Shown: piece by piece, positions 1 to 6,254 of the stretch | Position numbering within the stretch: position 1 is the stretch's first letter | How the letters are laid out: each line of letters begins with the position of its first letter | Assembly: GCA_945292135.1 (NCBI GenBank) | Contig: CALYRA010000086.1 | Coordinates: 1 to 6,254 of the forward strand | DNA from: an uncultured Dysgonomonas sp. | Lineage (GTDB): Bacteria > Bacteroidota > Bacteroidia > Bacteroidales > Dysgonomonadaceae | DNA length: 6,254 nucleotides | Reading direction: 5' to 3' | Position numbers and translations under genes: made by a program | The notes under the pieces: model-generated | The model's input: the letters and a program-made list of their open reading frames with translations, nothing else | What the model was told of the DNA's origin: nothing | Databases searched by the model: none

Positions 1-184
1 TAACACCCCTGCTTCCACTTTTCATACTTTGCTTTAAACGACTTTTACCACCGGATAAGAACACTTTTCCGGCAGATCGTAACCCGCCTTTCAAAGCTTT
101 ATCTTTTTCAAAATCTTCAAGATTCCTTATCAGATATTCAATTTCTTCCCGATTTATATGTCTGATCTCTATAAAATTATTCAT
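1..184 (-). CDS. HK97 gp10-like tail-completion / head-tail joining protein, N-terminal part (cut by window edge)
   Basis: An open frame starts at the ATG at 184-182 and runs off the left edge, giving 61 residues with no stop. The protein begins MNNFIEIRHINREEIEYLI, continues with an acidic/basic helix (about residues 12-30), and then has the segment KALKGGLRSAGKVFLSGGKSR, rich in Lys, Gly and Ser. An N-terminal helix followed by a conserved 'AL..g.r.aak.....ak' segment is the usual opening of the HK97 gp10 / tail-completion family, which caps the tail or joins it to the head. The start codon overlaps the end of the head-closure gene by 8 bases (177-184), so it is probably translated by coupling. 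The gene's position directly after the connector and head-closure genes is the main support. Only about half of a typical protein is present, so the family call is moderate; the existence of the gene is much more certain. Confidence 0.72.
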   Translation of the reverse strand, partial: MNNFIEIRHINREEIEYLIRNLEDFEKDKALKGGLRSAGKVFLSGGKSRLKQSMKSGSRGV

Positions 185-497
185 TGAATTTTGAACAGGT
201 TATTAAATAGGTGTTATCACATTGAAGATCAAGTGATATTATTTTGTATAAATGAGCTCCATATTTAATTCGGATATTCTCGTTTATAAACGTGTATTTT
301 CGTACTTGAAAAACCAATGTATTAGAAATAAAATCTTCACTAGCGTTTATACCACTTCCCAAAGTAGCGGAAAGTTTTTTGCGATAGGCTTTAATTTTAT
401 GCGTTTCAACATATTCAGCCTTTTTAGCACCTGAATCTGACGTTGTCTTTCGCAACTCATAGATATAAATTGTTTCATTCAATAATGCAGCCCTCAT
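177..497 (-). CDS. Head-closure protein / head-tail joining protein (phage head-tail adaptor family)
   Basis: This 106-residue protein should close the portal vertex after packaging and form the surface to which the tail binds. It has the family's shape. It begins MRAALLNETIYIYELRKTT, like the 'MraG.l..ritiq' opening of head-tail joining proteins. A 'D.G..k..Y' segment follows (about 20-29), then a basic stretch (K33-K41), then a strand pair with 'LVFQVRKY' (61-68), 'IRIKYGAHLYKIISL' (75-89) and a final strand. The pattern 'f.vR......r..y....y.I..i' is typical of the fold, and the length fits. The ATG overlaps the stop of the connector gene as ATGA (494-497). It is the only gene here with a convincing Shine-Dalgarno sequence. 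The family call rests on pattern and gene order, since these proteins diverge strongly in sequence. Confidence 0.8.
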   Translation of the reverse strand: MRAALLNETIYIYELRKTTSDSGAKKAEYVETHKIKAYRKKLSATLGSGINASEDFISNTLVFQVRKYTFINENIRIKYGAHLYKIISLDLQCDNTYLITCSKFNE

Positions 498-799
498 GTG
501 TACTTCCTGAATGGTTGAAGTAAAAAATGTAATGTATATGGCACAGGTTGGACATTCGTATATGCAACCGCTTCACGATTGGCGTACAACGTTCCCGCAA
601 ATATCAGTATAGCAGCAACCAAAGCAGAATCAAGAACTCCGGCTTTATCTACAAATTCCGTTAATGGCTGATTGATCTCTTTTTCAATTCGGCTTTCGCT
701 GGCATCAAGGAACAATTCTAGTTGCCTTTCGTCACCCGCTTCCAGATAGTCAATTTCAAGGTGTTTTTGTAATTGTTCTACTTTGGTATACTTTGCCAT
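494..799 (-). CDS. Head-tail connector protein (HK97 gp6-like)
   Basis: This 101-residue protein is the likely first connector ring bound beneath the portal. The family is almost all helical, and that is what the sequence shows. An N-terminal helix (KVEQLQKHLEI, about 6-16) is followed by a second helix with 'LELFLDASESRIEKEINQPL' (27-46). A third contains 'LDSALVAAILIFAGTLYANRE' (56-76), and the tail reads 'VPYTLHFLLQPFRKY'. The combination 'l..Ail.l...lY.nRe' followed by 'vP.....LL.pfR.y' is the hallmark of gp6-type connectors and is easy to recognise. Length matches the family. The gene follows the capsid gene after an 18-base gap without a clear ribosome binding site (AATTTGAACTAGACAGCT precedes the ATG). 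Its stop overlaps the start of the head-closure gene. Confidence 0.88.
   Translation of the reverse strand: MAKYTKVEQLQKHLEIDYLEAGDERQLELFLDASESRIEKEINQPLTEFVDKAGVLDSALVAAILIFAGTLYANREAVAYTNVQPVPYTLHFLLQPFRKYT
503..508 (-). promoter_or_regulatory. Possible Shine-Dalgarno site of the head-closure gene
   Basis: On the minus strand the bases read AGGAAG, and AGGA is separated by 7 bases from the ATG at 497-495, a normal spacing. It lies inside the 3' end of the connector gene, whose codons here also have to encode protein, so it may be coincidental. The other starts in the window lack a comparable site. Confidence 0.35.
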
Positions 800-817
800 A
801 GCTGTCTAGTTCAAATT

Positions 818-1975
818 TTAAGGGGTAATCGTTAACGTTCCGAATGCTTCAGGGCGCAATGTGAACAAATCGAAATCAGCGTTATAAACGAAGTACACAA
901 GATTACGTTTTGCGCCTGTATATGGATCATATATTAAGCTTGCATCACCGAATTGTCCCAGCATTTCATAACTGAACACACCAAAGTTTAGTGTATCGGC
1001 TTTCACATATTCGGTGACGTAAACAGGATAACCATTCATTTTACCGTCAGCACCAATCAGCATTTGACCGCTACCTTTGTCTTTCGAAGTGGTTTTTAGC
1101 TTGGCATACACCTTGGCATTACATACATAAGCACCTGTAGCATCTTCCATGTTCACACCTGTAGCCATAACATCACATTCCAAAGCCACGACATTATCCC
1201 AATTGATAGTTCCGGAAATCTGTGCTTTAGGGTTCACAAAGCACCCTTCTGATGCGATTGATGTTATTTTCGTTGGACTGAACATCCATTTGTTTAACAA
1301 ACGTGCAACCGACATGTGTATTTGAGTTAACACAATTTGGCGGATAACGCCATTGCTCTGATTAATGGCTCTGTTCGAAATAGGGATTGCGATAGCTGCA
1401 CGTTTAGGCGAAGGTGAAATCTTGCTGATGTCGATTGTCGTGTCGCTTATTTCGATTGTTTCACCTTCAAGAGAGGCTTCCACCCCTGCAACTACAGGAA
1501 ATTGCCAAGTTCCTTTCATCCCATATTGCAACTTCAAGCCCAACCGTGACAGGATTAAGCCTTTTTCAAGCGGTTCTATGATGTCGCCGATTGTCAACGG
1601 CACAAGAGGATCAACCGAATCGGTATCCTGAATCGCACGTGTTGCCGGAATAATCATTCCTTCCATCTTACCATCGGTTGTGCGCAATGCCTTTAGGCTT
1701 TCATCCTCCAACGCCCTACCATGAACAATAGAACCGATCATCATATCGAATGCACGATCATTGCTTATTTGTTCACGTGTCAGTTGCCCACGATCCGATT
1801 GCAACAATCGCAATTCAATGACTTCTTTTTCCAATTTTAAAGCATCTTTTTCCACAACTTCATCGGCGGTCATTGATCGTTTTTCCGATTCGATTAATGA
1901 TGCTATTTCGGTGAAACGTGCATTGATTTCCGAAACACGGTCACGCATTTGTTTTTTTTGTTTCCTTGTATACAT
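818..1975 (-). CDS. Major capsid protein, HK97 fold, with N-terminal delta (scaffold) domain
   Basis: This 385-residue protein builds the icosahedral shell. Residues 1 to about 75 are strongly charged and heptad-like (KKQMRDRVSEINARFTEIAS, then EKDALKLEKEVIELRLLQ), matching the coiled-coil delta domain that acts as internal scaffold and is removed by the protease. A linker follows at about 95-120. The HK97 core begins near 121. 'IGDIIEPLEKGLILSRLGLK' (129-148) is the N-arm; 'WQFPVVAGVEASLEGETIEI' (157-176) is the start of the E-loop; 'ISPSPKRAAIAIPISNRAI' (186-204) is the strand leading into the spine helix. The A/P-domain signature 'GYPVYVTEYV' (315-324), 'FGVFSYEMLGQFGDASLIYD' (331-350) and the closing 'FTLRPEAFGTLTITP' complete the fold. 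The size is normal for the family. No separate scaffold gene is present, as expected. The cleavage site cannot be fixed by eye; residues 98-114 are the plausible zone. Translation starts after a 13-base A/T-rich spacer with no Shine-Dalgarno sequence. Confidence 0.95.
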   Translation of the reverse strand: MYTRKQKKQMRDRVSEINARFTEIASLIESEKRSMTADEVVEKDALKLEKEVIELRLLQSDRGQLTREQISNDRAFDMMIGSIVHGRALEDESLKALRTTDGKMEGMIIPATRAIQDTDSVDPLVPLTIGDIIEPLEKGLILSRLGLKLQYGMKGTWQFPVVAGVEASLEGETIEISDTTIDISKISPSPKRAAIAIPISNRAINQSNGVIRQIVLTQIHMSVARLLNKWMFSPTKITSIASEGCFVNPKAQISGTINWDNVVALECDVMATGVNMEDATGAYVCNAKVYAKLKTTSKDKGSGQMLIGADGKMNGYPVYVTEYVKADTLNFGVFSYEMLGQFGDASLIYDPYTGAKRNLVYFVYNADFDLFTLRPEAFGTLTITP

Positions 1976-1988
1976 TACTGTTTTATTT

Positions 1989-2606
1989 TTAATTAATAAG
2001 ACTTCTTAATTCTTCTACGTCCTTTATCCAAACCTCATTTTGAGGTGTTTCTTCGAAATAACCATCGAGGCTTCGGACACATACATCTGTACCGAAATAT
2101 GCCGGATCAGTTACCACTGATACATCATACATTCTATCTAATTTGATAACCTCACGCAATAAAGAACCATCGGAACGCTTTTTATAAATTATGTTTTTAC
2201 CTTCATCCGTAGTGTAAGCAAAAGAAGAACCGAATATATCTCCCCTTTTTATAAGTTCTATTGCATTGTCTCCTTCAACAGTGTTCGGAGCTTCAAACCT
2301 ATACTTTACACCATAATCATCAACTGTAAGTTGCAATGATCCTTTTCCATTATAGCTTCTACCCAACAGTCTTGATTTGTCATGTTCCGCTAAGGCTTTT
2401 ATATCCCATTGCTTTAAATCTTCCGGTGTAATTGCCCCACGCTTGATAACCTCAACGAAAAACCGTTTTTTTTGAGGATCGAACATCACCCGGCTTTCTT
2501 TGTCGAAAACAACCGCATAACCTTCGATGGTACGTGTTTCTTTGCCTTCGCTGTTCTTAACGACTACAGGCATCGCCCTTTCGTCATAATAGCTTCTTAT
2601 TTCCAT
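1989..2606 (-). CDS. Prohead protease, HK97 family (peptidase U35)
   Basis: This 205-residue serine protease is packed inside the immature head, cleaves the capsid delta domains and then itself. The family's landmarks are all present in order. 'IEGYAVVFDKESRV' (27-40) is the opening strand pair. 'ALAEHDKSRLLGR' (71-83) carries the expected catalytic histidine, H75. 'EGDNAIELIKRGDIFGSSFAY' (111-131) carries the catalytic serine in the 'GxSF' motif, S128. 'LDRMYDVSVVTDPAYFGTDV' (156-175) matches the conserved 'ev.DVSvVt.PAY..T.v.vR' block near the C-terminus. The length is typical. The ATG shares one base with the stop of the preceding gene (TAATG at 2608-2604), a classic arrangement for reinitiation. 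A purine run (AAAAAGAGAAAAAAT) lies just upstream and may help ribosome binding. The substrate is presumably the capsid protein encoded 13 bases downstream. Confidence 0.95.
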   Translation of the reverse strand: MEIRSYYDERAMPVVVKNSEGKETRTIEGYAVVFDKESRVMFDPQKKRFFVEVIKRGAITPEDLKQWDIKALAEHDKSRLLGRSYNGKGSLQLTVDDYGVKYRFEAPNTVEGDNAIELIKRGDIFGSSFAYTTDEGKNIIYKKRSDGSLLREVIKLDRMYDVSVVTDPAYFGTDVCVRSLDGYFEETPQNEVWIKDVEELRSLIN

Positions 2607-2854
2607 TATTTTTTCTCTTTTTCTTGAGTTGCGGCAATTACAAATACATGACTAACCATATGACCTTCGTTCAGGGTTGCAAAAAATTTTGCATTTTCCG
2701 GAGCTTCATCTTTTACGATGGCTAATTCAATTTCACCAGCACCGTTCAAAACCGATGCGATTAAATTTCCTTGATTCACACTTACAGACAAAAGTTTTGA
2801 TCCTTTAATAATCTGTTTTTGTTCTCTCGATAATTTAATGTTGTCTATTTTCAT
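2606..2854 (-). CDS. Small phage protein of unknown function between portal and protease
   Basis: This is an 82-residue protein I cannot assign. Visible features: a charged N-terminus (MKIDNIKLSREQKQII), then alternating strand-like segments 'SKLLSVSVNQGNLIASVL' (about 19-36), 'EIELAIVKDEA' (41-51) and 'FFATLNEGH' (57-65), and a last strand 'SHVFVIAATQ' (68-77) followed by a Lys/Glu tail. It has no signal peptide, membrane helix or cysteine. The layout 'q.i....kiLsv..q.g....l...', then a Gly-His, then 'fIgT/IAAT.' recalls, from memory, small phage beta proteins grouped as DUF7352. That resemblance is unverified and would not give a function. The gene is real: it fits a 14-base gap after the portal, and its stop overlaps the protease start (TAATG). 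Its place among structural genes suggests an accessory head role, for example decoration or assembly help, but this is a guess. Confidence 0.8.
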   Translation of the reverse strand: MKIDNIKLSREQKQIIKGSKLLSVSVNQGNLIASVLNGAGEIELAIVKDEAPENAKFFATLNEGHMVSHVFVIAATQEKEKK

Positions 2855-2868
2855 ATTGTATCCATTTA

Positions 2869-4143
2869 TTAATTGTTATTATATGCAGTTCTTGGGGGTA
2901 AATTTTTAGCTGACCCTTTTATTTTTACAGAATCGATAGGGGCGACATTGCAACTAATCATTGGTATGTCTCCACCTTCAATTGGGTCTTGACCTTTTTT
3001 CGCACGCCAATAATTCACTGTGTAAACTCCATTTTCAATAGTTTTTTGAATGTAGGTTGCTTCCTGTTCTAAACTTGTGGTTAGCAGGGCCTCGACATTA
3101 TATTCCATCTTTTCTTTAAATGCCAATCTCTTTGGAATCAGTTTCGAATTTATCTCACTTTCTATCTTACTAAGTCTTGGTTGCAGGGTATCCGAAAGAA
3201 ACATTTCATTACTCATGGCACTAGCTTTGTAGTTTTGGCTTTGTCCGGCAAATACCTTATCGGGATGTACACCAAAAAAACGGCATATATCAAGTACACC
3301 GAATTTTCGTGTTTCCAATAATTGCAAGTCTGTTGACGAAATTGATAATTGATTGAATTTAGATGCACCGGGTATCCTGAAAATACCCTTGCCACTGTTT
3401 ACCTCATCGGTAATTCTTTTTTTAATATCTGCTAATTGTTTATCTTGTATTTCACCCAATCCTTTTACTCCAGCTTCACCATCGCCGGAAATAAATCCTT
3501 TTAAAGTATTGCCGGGCTTGAAAGAATCCGATGTGCGATTATCTGCGTTGGCTGATATGCCCAACACTTTAGCTCCATAGCTGATTGTGCTTATCCCGTT
3601 ATATCCGCCATCCAGCGATATGTTCCGTAAATGAATAATTTCTTCTGCATCAAATAAACCAACCACAGCATTTGTCATGTCATGCACATCATACATGTTG
3701 TTGATTACATCATAACTGCACGAATTTGGTGTTAGTAATACAAGTTCTTTTATTTCGCTACCAACATATCGGGGATATATATATGCGTTTCCATATAACG
3801 CCATTTGTATTATGGCATTTTGGAACATGTCAAAACTCGATTGCCGTGCATTCGCCTTTATTTGCAATAGGTAGCTTAATTGCGGATGTACATATTCTTT
3901 AAATACCCCGTGTAGCGACTTTCTTTTGTATATTAATGGCAAGCTGGCAATACTTCCCGATAGAATATCCACACACCTGTAAACAGTAGCCAACTTCATG
4001 GCAAGTTCCGGATTTGTTACTCTATCATCGGGTGAAGGCTTGCCATACCATCCAAGAATAGCACTGTCATTTGCTTTTAATGCTTCAAAATAAGTCTTGG
4101 GCGTGTCATCGCTTCTTTTCCATATTTGATACCATTTTCTCAT
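2869..4143 (-). CDS. Portal protein, HK97 family
   Basis: This 424-residue protein forms the dodecameric ring at one vertex, through which DNA enters and leaves and on which the terminase motor docks. Family landmarks run in order. 'AMKLATVYRCVDILSGSIAS' (48-67) is the conserved first helix region. 'HPQLSYLLQIKANARQSSFD' (86-105) and 'MALYGNAYIYPRY' (114-126) follow, and 'EEIIHLRNIS' (167-176) matches the 'evlHl....' strand. 'DLQLLETRKFGVLDICRFFG' (272-291) with 'VHPDKVF' matches the 'R......IaraFgVPp.ll' core. 'SNEMFLSDTLQPRLSKIESE' (311-330) is the stem/crown helix with the typical 'F...tL.P.l..iE.elN.kL' pattern. The C-terminal 'NGVYTVNYWRAKKGQDPIEG' (371-390) matches the usual end region. 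The length is normal. The ATG overlaps the large terminase stop (ATGA, 4140-4143), tying motor and portal production together. Confidence 0.95.
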   Translation of the reverse strand: MRKWYQIWKRSDDTPKTYFEALKANDSAILGWYGKPSPDDRVTNPELAMKLATVYRCVDILSGSIASLPLIYKRKSLHGVFKEYVHPQLSYLLQIKANARQSSFDMFQNAIIQMALYGNAYIYPRYVGSEIKELVLLTPNSCSYDVINNMYDVHDMTNAVVGLFDAEEIIHLRNISLDGGYNGISTISYGAKVLGISANADNRTSDSFKPGNTLKGFISGDGEAGVKGLGEIQDKQLADIKKRITDEVNSGKGIFRIPGASKFNQLSISSTDLQLLETRKFGVLDICRFFGVHPDKVFAGQSQNYKASAMSNEMFLSDTLQPRLSKIESEINSKLIPKRLAFKEKMEYNVEALLTTSLEQEATYIQKTIENGVYTVNYWRAKKGQDPIEGGDIPMISCNVAPIDSVKIKGSAKNLPPRTAYNNN

Positions 4144-5843
4144 CGTACATAATTATTAAATTGGTAAAATGTCATAAGATTTGTTATTGTTGCGTCAATC
4201 TTTTCATTAGCGCTTCTTTTGATAGGCTTCTTATTGCCAAGCCTATCTTCATCTAATACAGCATTGCCAAAGCAATACCAGACAATTGGGTTTTGATTGA
4301 ATGATATTTTTTGTGTTTTAGCTGCTAATTCAAATGATTCAACCGGTGATGTGAATGTCCCGTAAGTTTGTTTCACTGGGTTTATATATTTGCTTCCCCC
4401 GGCTGCCGAAAGGATGTTTACAAATTCCATTGACCTGTATGGATCATAACCTACTCCAAGTATTCTCACCTTCTTCCCCCTTGCTAAAATATCGTTGGTT
4501 ATGTACCGATAATCAATCACGTTGCCGGGTAAAACCTTAAGATGGCCTTCTTTTTGCCATTTCCTATATAGTTCTTTGTTTGGATGCACTTCAAGTGTTG
4601 CCTCCGGCAAGTAGAAATCATTATGTGAATGAAATGTTCTTGTGTCCGAGTTGTAAATGTTGTATGTGACTGTCGAAAAATCATCGAAAACAGATAAATC
4701 CACTGCTACCATGCAATCATACATTTTTTCTAAATTGTCAATGTTGATGGGTTTGACAAGGGCTGCAATCTCATCTTGTGTAAACCACACTTTAGCAGTG
4801 TTTTGTGTGAATATATTTAGTTGTTTGGTACGGAAAGTCAGCATATCATCACTTGTAAGCAATGCTTTTTTGTATTCAGCGGCGTAAAAATCATATTGAA
4901 CTGTGATCCCCATGTGTGGCTGCACCTTCTTCCAAGTTGCCGGATCATCTTCTGGATCATCAACATCCGGTTCAAAGATGTGTGCAAAAACGGAATCATT
5001 TTCTAGTTCACCCCTAAGAATAGCTTTATAGGAATTAAGCAATTCAACAAAAGGAGCATTGACCTTTTCGGATGCCGTTGTAATGATAACAACAAGTGGA
5101 TTATCACGCACACCCATGGAAGAAGTAAGTACATTTTTTAATGCTGCACTATCTGCTTGTGAATACTCATCTACAATAACAGTACTTGCATTCAAACCAT
5201 CCAATTTGTCTGCATCCGAAGCTAAACACCTAGCAAATGATGTTCTACCTTTTTGAAGATTAAAAACAACTTCCCTGTTAATCTTGAAATGCTTAAATTT
5301 TTTATCATGTGCTTTCAAAATATTTCTAATTACGTCAAAACATATCTTTGCTTGATCATAACTATTGGCTGCAACATAAGCTTGAGCATTCTTATCCCCG
5401 AAAAGTAGATCATAAATTGCAATTGAAGCTACCGATGTCGTTTTTGAAAATTTACGTGGAACAAAAAGAAGGGCATCCCTTGTAACTCGTTTACCATCTT
5501 CTTTGTAGAATCCAAAGATGTTAGCAAATTGGAATAACTGCACCGGGGTAAGTTTATACCTTGTTAAACCTTTTGCCCCGGTGAATTTTAGTTTCTCATA
5601 AAATACTACGAACCTTTTTACTTCTACCGATCTGAATTCATATTTATCTAGGAAAAGGAAAAACCGCTTTATAGATAGTTGTTCGTAAAGGTTGTGTGAT
5701 TCTGGGTTATTGATTACACCAAAAACATAAGCGTTTAAACGTTCATCCGTATTTTTTAACTGATAGGATAAAACATCAATATCCTTTAATTCCTTAGATA
5801 CCTTTAGCTTTAAATCTCTTAGTTCTTGTTTTGACGTATTCAT
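4140..5843 (-). CDS. terL: Terminase large subunit (HK97/P27-type, Terminase_1 family)
   Basis: This 567-residue packaging motor combines an N-terminal ATPase with a C-terminal RNase H-fold nuclease. 'YKLTPVQLFQFANIFGFY' (96-113) corresponds to the adenine-binding 'leP.Q.F....fGf' block. 'VPRKFSKTTSVAS' (128-140) is the Walker A loop with K134 and T135; it has Ser133 where the usual glycine of GK[ST] stands. 'AYVAANSYDQAKICFD' (155-170) is the typical following strand. 'TVIVDEYSQ' (221-229) is Walker B with D225 and catalytic E226. 'VVIITTASEK' (251-260) is the coupling motif. The nuclease shows 'VAVDLSVFDDFS' (379-390, first metal ligand D382), 'GVGYDPYR' (463-470, D467) and 'KIDATITNLM' (548-557, D550), the three acidic positions expected. 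Length is normal. Close kinship with the HK97 group suggests cohesive-end packaging, which is inference. Start and stop both overlap neighbours as ATGA. Confidence 0.96.
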   Translation of the reverse strand: MNTSKQELRDLKLKVSKELKDIDVLSYQLKNTDERLNAYVFGVINNPESHNLYEQLSIKRFFLFLDKYEFRSVEVKRFVVFYEKLKFTGAKGLTRYKLTPVQLFQFANIFGFYKEDGKRVTRDALLFVPRKFSKTTSVASIAIYDLLFGDKNAQAYVAANSYDQAKICFDVIRNILKAHDKKFKHFKINREVVFNLQKGRTSFARCLASDADKLDGLNASTVIVDEYSQADSAALKNVLTSSMGVRDNPLVVIITTASEKVNAPFVELLNSYKAILRGELENDSVFAHIFEPDVDDPEDDPATWKKVQPHMGITVQYDFYAAEYKKALLTSDDMLTFRTKQLNIFTQNTAKVWFTQDEIAALVKPINIDNLEKMYDCMVAVDLSVFDDFSTVTYNIYNSDTRTFHSHNDFYLPEATLEVHPNKELYRKWQKEGHLKVLPGNVIDYRYITNDILARGKKVRILGVGYDPYRSMEFVNILSAAGGSKYINPVKQTYGTFTSPVESFELAAKTQKISFNQNPIVWYCFGNAVLDEDRLGNKKPIKRSANEKIDATITNLMTFYQFNNYVR

Positions 5844-6253
5844 TGTACATTCTCAACCTCATCCATAAATTCTTCTATCTCATCATCTGCCATACCTTCA
5901 GCCGTTGCTAGTGTTAGCCTTAATTCTCTCAATTGCTTTCTAACCATTTCGGTTTGTTCTCTCATTATTTTGATGGCAGGATGTGGCGCAAACTTTTCAT
6001 TGCCTTCTCTTGTTATTTCTATTACAAAAGATTCATTCAAAGTTTTCACATCCCTAAGTGCTAAATAATAGGCATAGAGATTTCCGGCAGTTGTTTCAAT
6101 AAGGGTATCTATTCCTTCGTTGTAACTTCCTTGTTTTTCCAAAGCGGTTATTAATCGCTTTTTTATGGTGTTTATGCCTACTATTTTATTTACTTTTTTT
6201 TCTTCCATTTGTTCTATGGTATTTTTCGGCATTTTTTGGGGTAAAAAAATCAT
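5840..6253 (-). CDS. terS: Terminase small subunit, P27 family (start near or beyond window edge)
   Basis: Small terminases recognise the packaging start on phage DNA and recruit the large subunit. The frame gives 137 residues from the ATG at 6253 and may extend beyond the edge; a second ATG (M8, at 6232-6230) is an alternative start. The diagnostic part is 'FAPHPAIKIMREQTEMVRKQ' (88-107) followed by 'LRELRLTLATAEG' (108-120), matching the P27 family's 'nPa.ki......... r.ll.elGltPs.r' end region. Upstream, 'VNKIVGINTIKKRLITALEK' (21-40) and 'TTAGNLYAYYLALRDVK' (54-70) are helical, with the latter resembling the family's 'l......y........'. The acidic C-terminus (DDEIEEFMDEVENV) is a common tail that may contact the large subunit. 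Its stop overlaps the terL start as ATGA. The minus-strand ATG at 6253 also lies in an ATGA, so an upstream gene could end there by the same kind of overlap. Confidence 0.85.
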   Translation of the reverse strand: MIFLPQKMPKNTIEQMEEKKVNKIVGINTIKKRLITALEKQGSYNEGIDTLIETTAGNLYAYYLALRDVKTLNESFVIEITREGNEKFAPHPAIKIMREQTEMVRKQLRELRLTLATAEGMADDEIEEFMDEVENVQ

Positions 6254-6254
6254 T

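Noticed and set aside
1976..1988. Possible terminator or attachment site in the A/T-rich spacer between protease and capsid genes
   Set aside because: The spacer is only 13 bases, has no hairpin with a following T-run in the direction of transcription, and no repeated copy elsewhere in the window.
252..2009. Plus-strand open frames of 60-88 codons (252-434, 1365-1631, 1761-2009)
   Set aside because: They lie wholly or mostly antisense to the clearly recognisable capsid and head-closure genes, have no recognisable domain, and carry the low-complexity Ser/Phe-rich composition of shadow frames.
3213..3395. Minus-strand 60-codon frame inside the portal gene
   Set aside because: It overlaps the most conserved part of the portal in another frame and has no supporting ribosome binding site or recognisable content.
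3353..5256. Plus-strand open frames opposite portal and terminase (such as 3353-3580, 4071-4256, 4355-4540, 4657-4887, 4821-5006, 5059-5256)
   Set aside because: All are antisense to conserved motifs of portal or TerL, none has a homologous look, and two of them overlap each other in different frames.
1..6254. Hidden non-phage system such as an anti-defence, toxin-antitoxin or retroelement cassette
   Set aside because: Every stretch longer than about 18 bases is taken up by a head-morphogenesis gene, leaving no room for extra cargo except the 82-residue gene, which sits in the structural operon and shows no such motif.

Overview
The window is the DNA-packaging and head-morphogenesis block of a tailed double-stranded DNA phage (or prophage) of the HK97 type. 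Everything lies on the minus strand, and both edges cut through the operon. The host is most likely a member of the Bacteroidota. The DNA is AT-rich, and almost no gene has a Shine-Dalgarno sequence; the stretches before start codons are instead A/T-rich or sit inside the previous gene. The proteins also look like those of Bacteroides-type siphophages, but this host call is inference. TGA and TAA are both used as stops, so the standard code fits.

In the direction of transcription (right to left) the order is: terminase small subunit of the P27 type (6253-5840), terminase large subunit (5843-4140), portal (4143-2869), a small unrecognised protein (2854-2606), prohead protease (2606-1989), major capsid protein with an N-terminal delta/scaffold domain (1975-818), gp6-like head-tail connector (799-494), head-closure/head-tail joining protein (497-177), and the start of an HK97 gp10-like tail-completion protein (184 to the left edge). 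This is the canonical HK97-like order. The only unexpected member is the 82-residue protein between portal and protease.

The genes work as one assembly line. The portal nucleates a shell of capsid protein, whose N-terminal delta domain substitutes for a separate scaffold. The protease removes the delta domains. The small and large terminases recognise and cut concatemeric DNA and pump it through the portal. The connector, head-closure and gp10-like proteins then close the vertex and accept the tail.

Coding density is close to total. Four junctions overlap by 1-4 bases (three ATGA, one TAATG), one overlaps by 8 bases, and the three gaps are 13-18 bases. I see no terminator, tRNA, repeat array, CRISPR array or insertion sequence, and no intergenic stretch long enough for regulation. 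I find no sign of a previously undescribed system: this is an ordinary, intact phage module. The points worth a second look are the small gene between portal and protease, the altered Walker A motif of the large terminase, and a possible Bacteroidota-type internal promoter ahead of the capsid gene.
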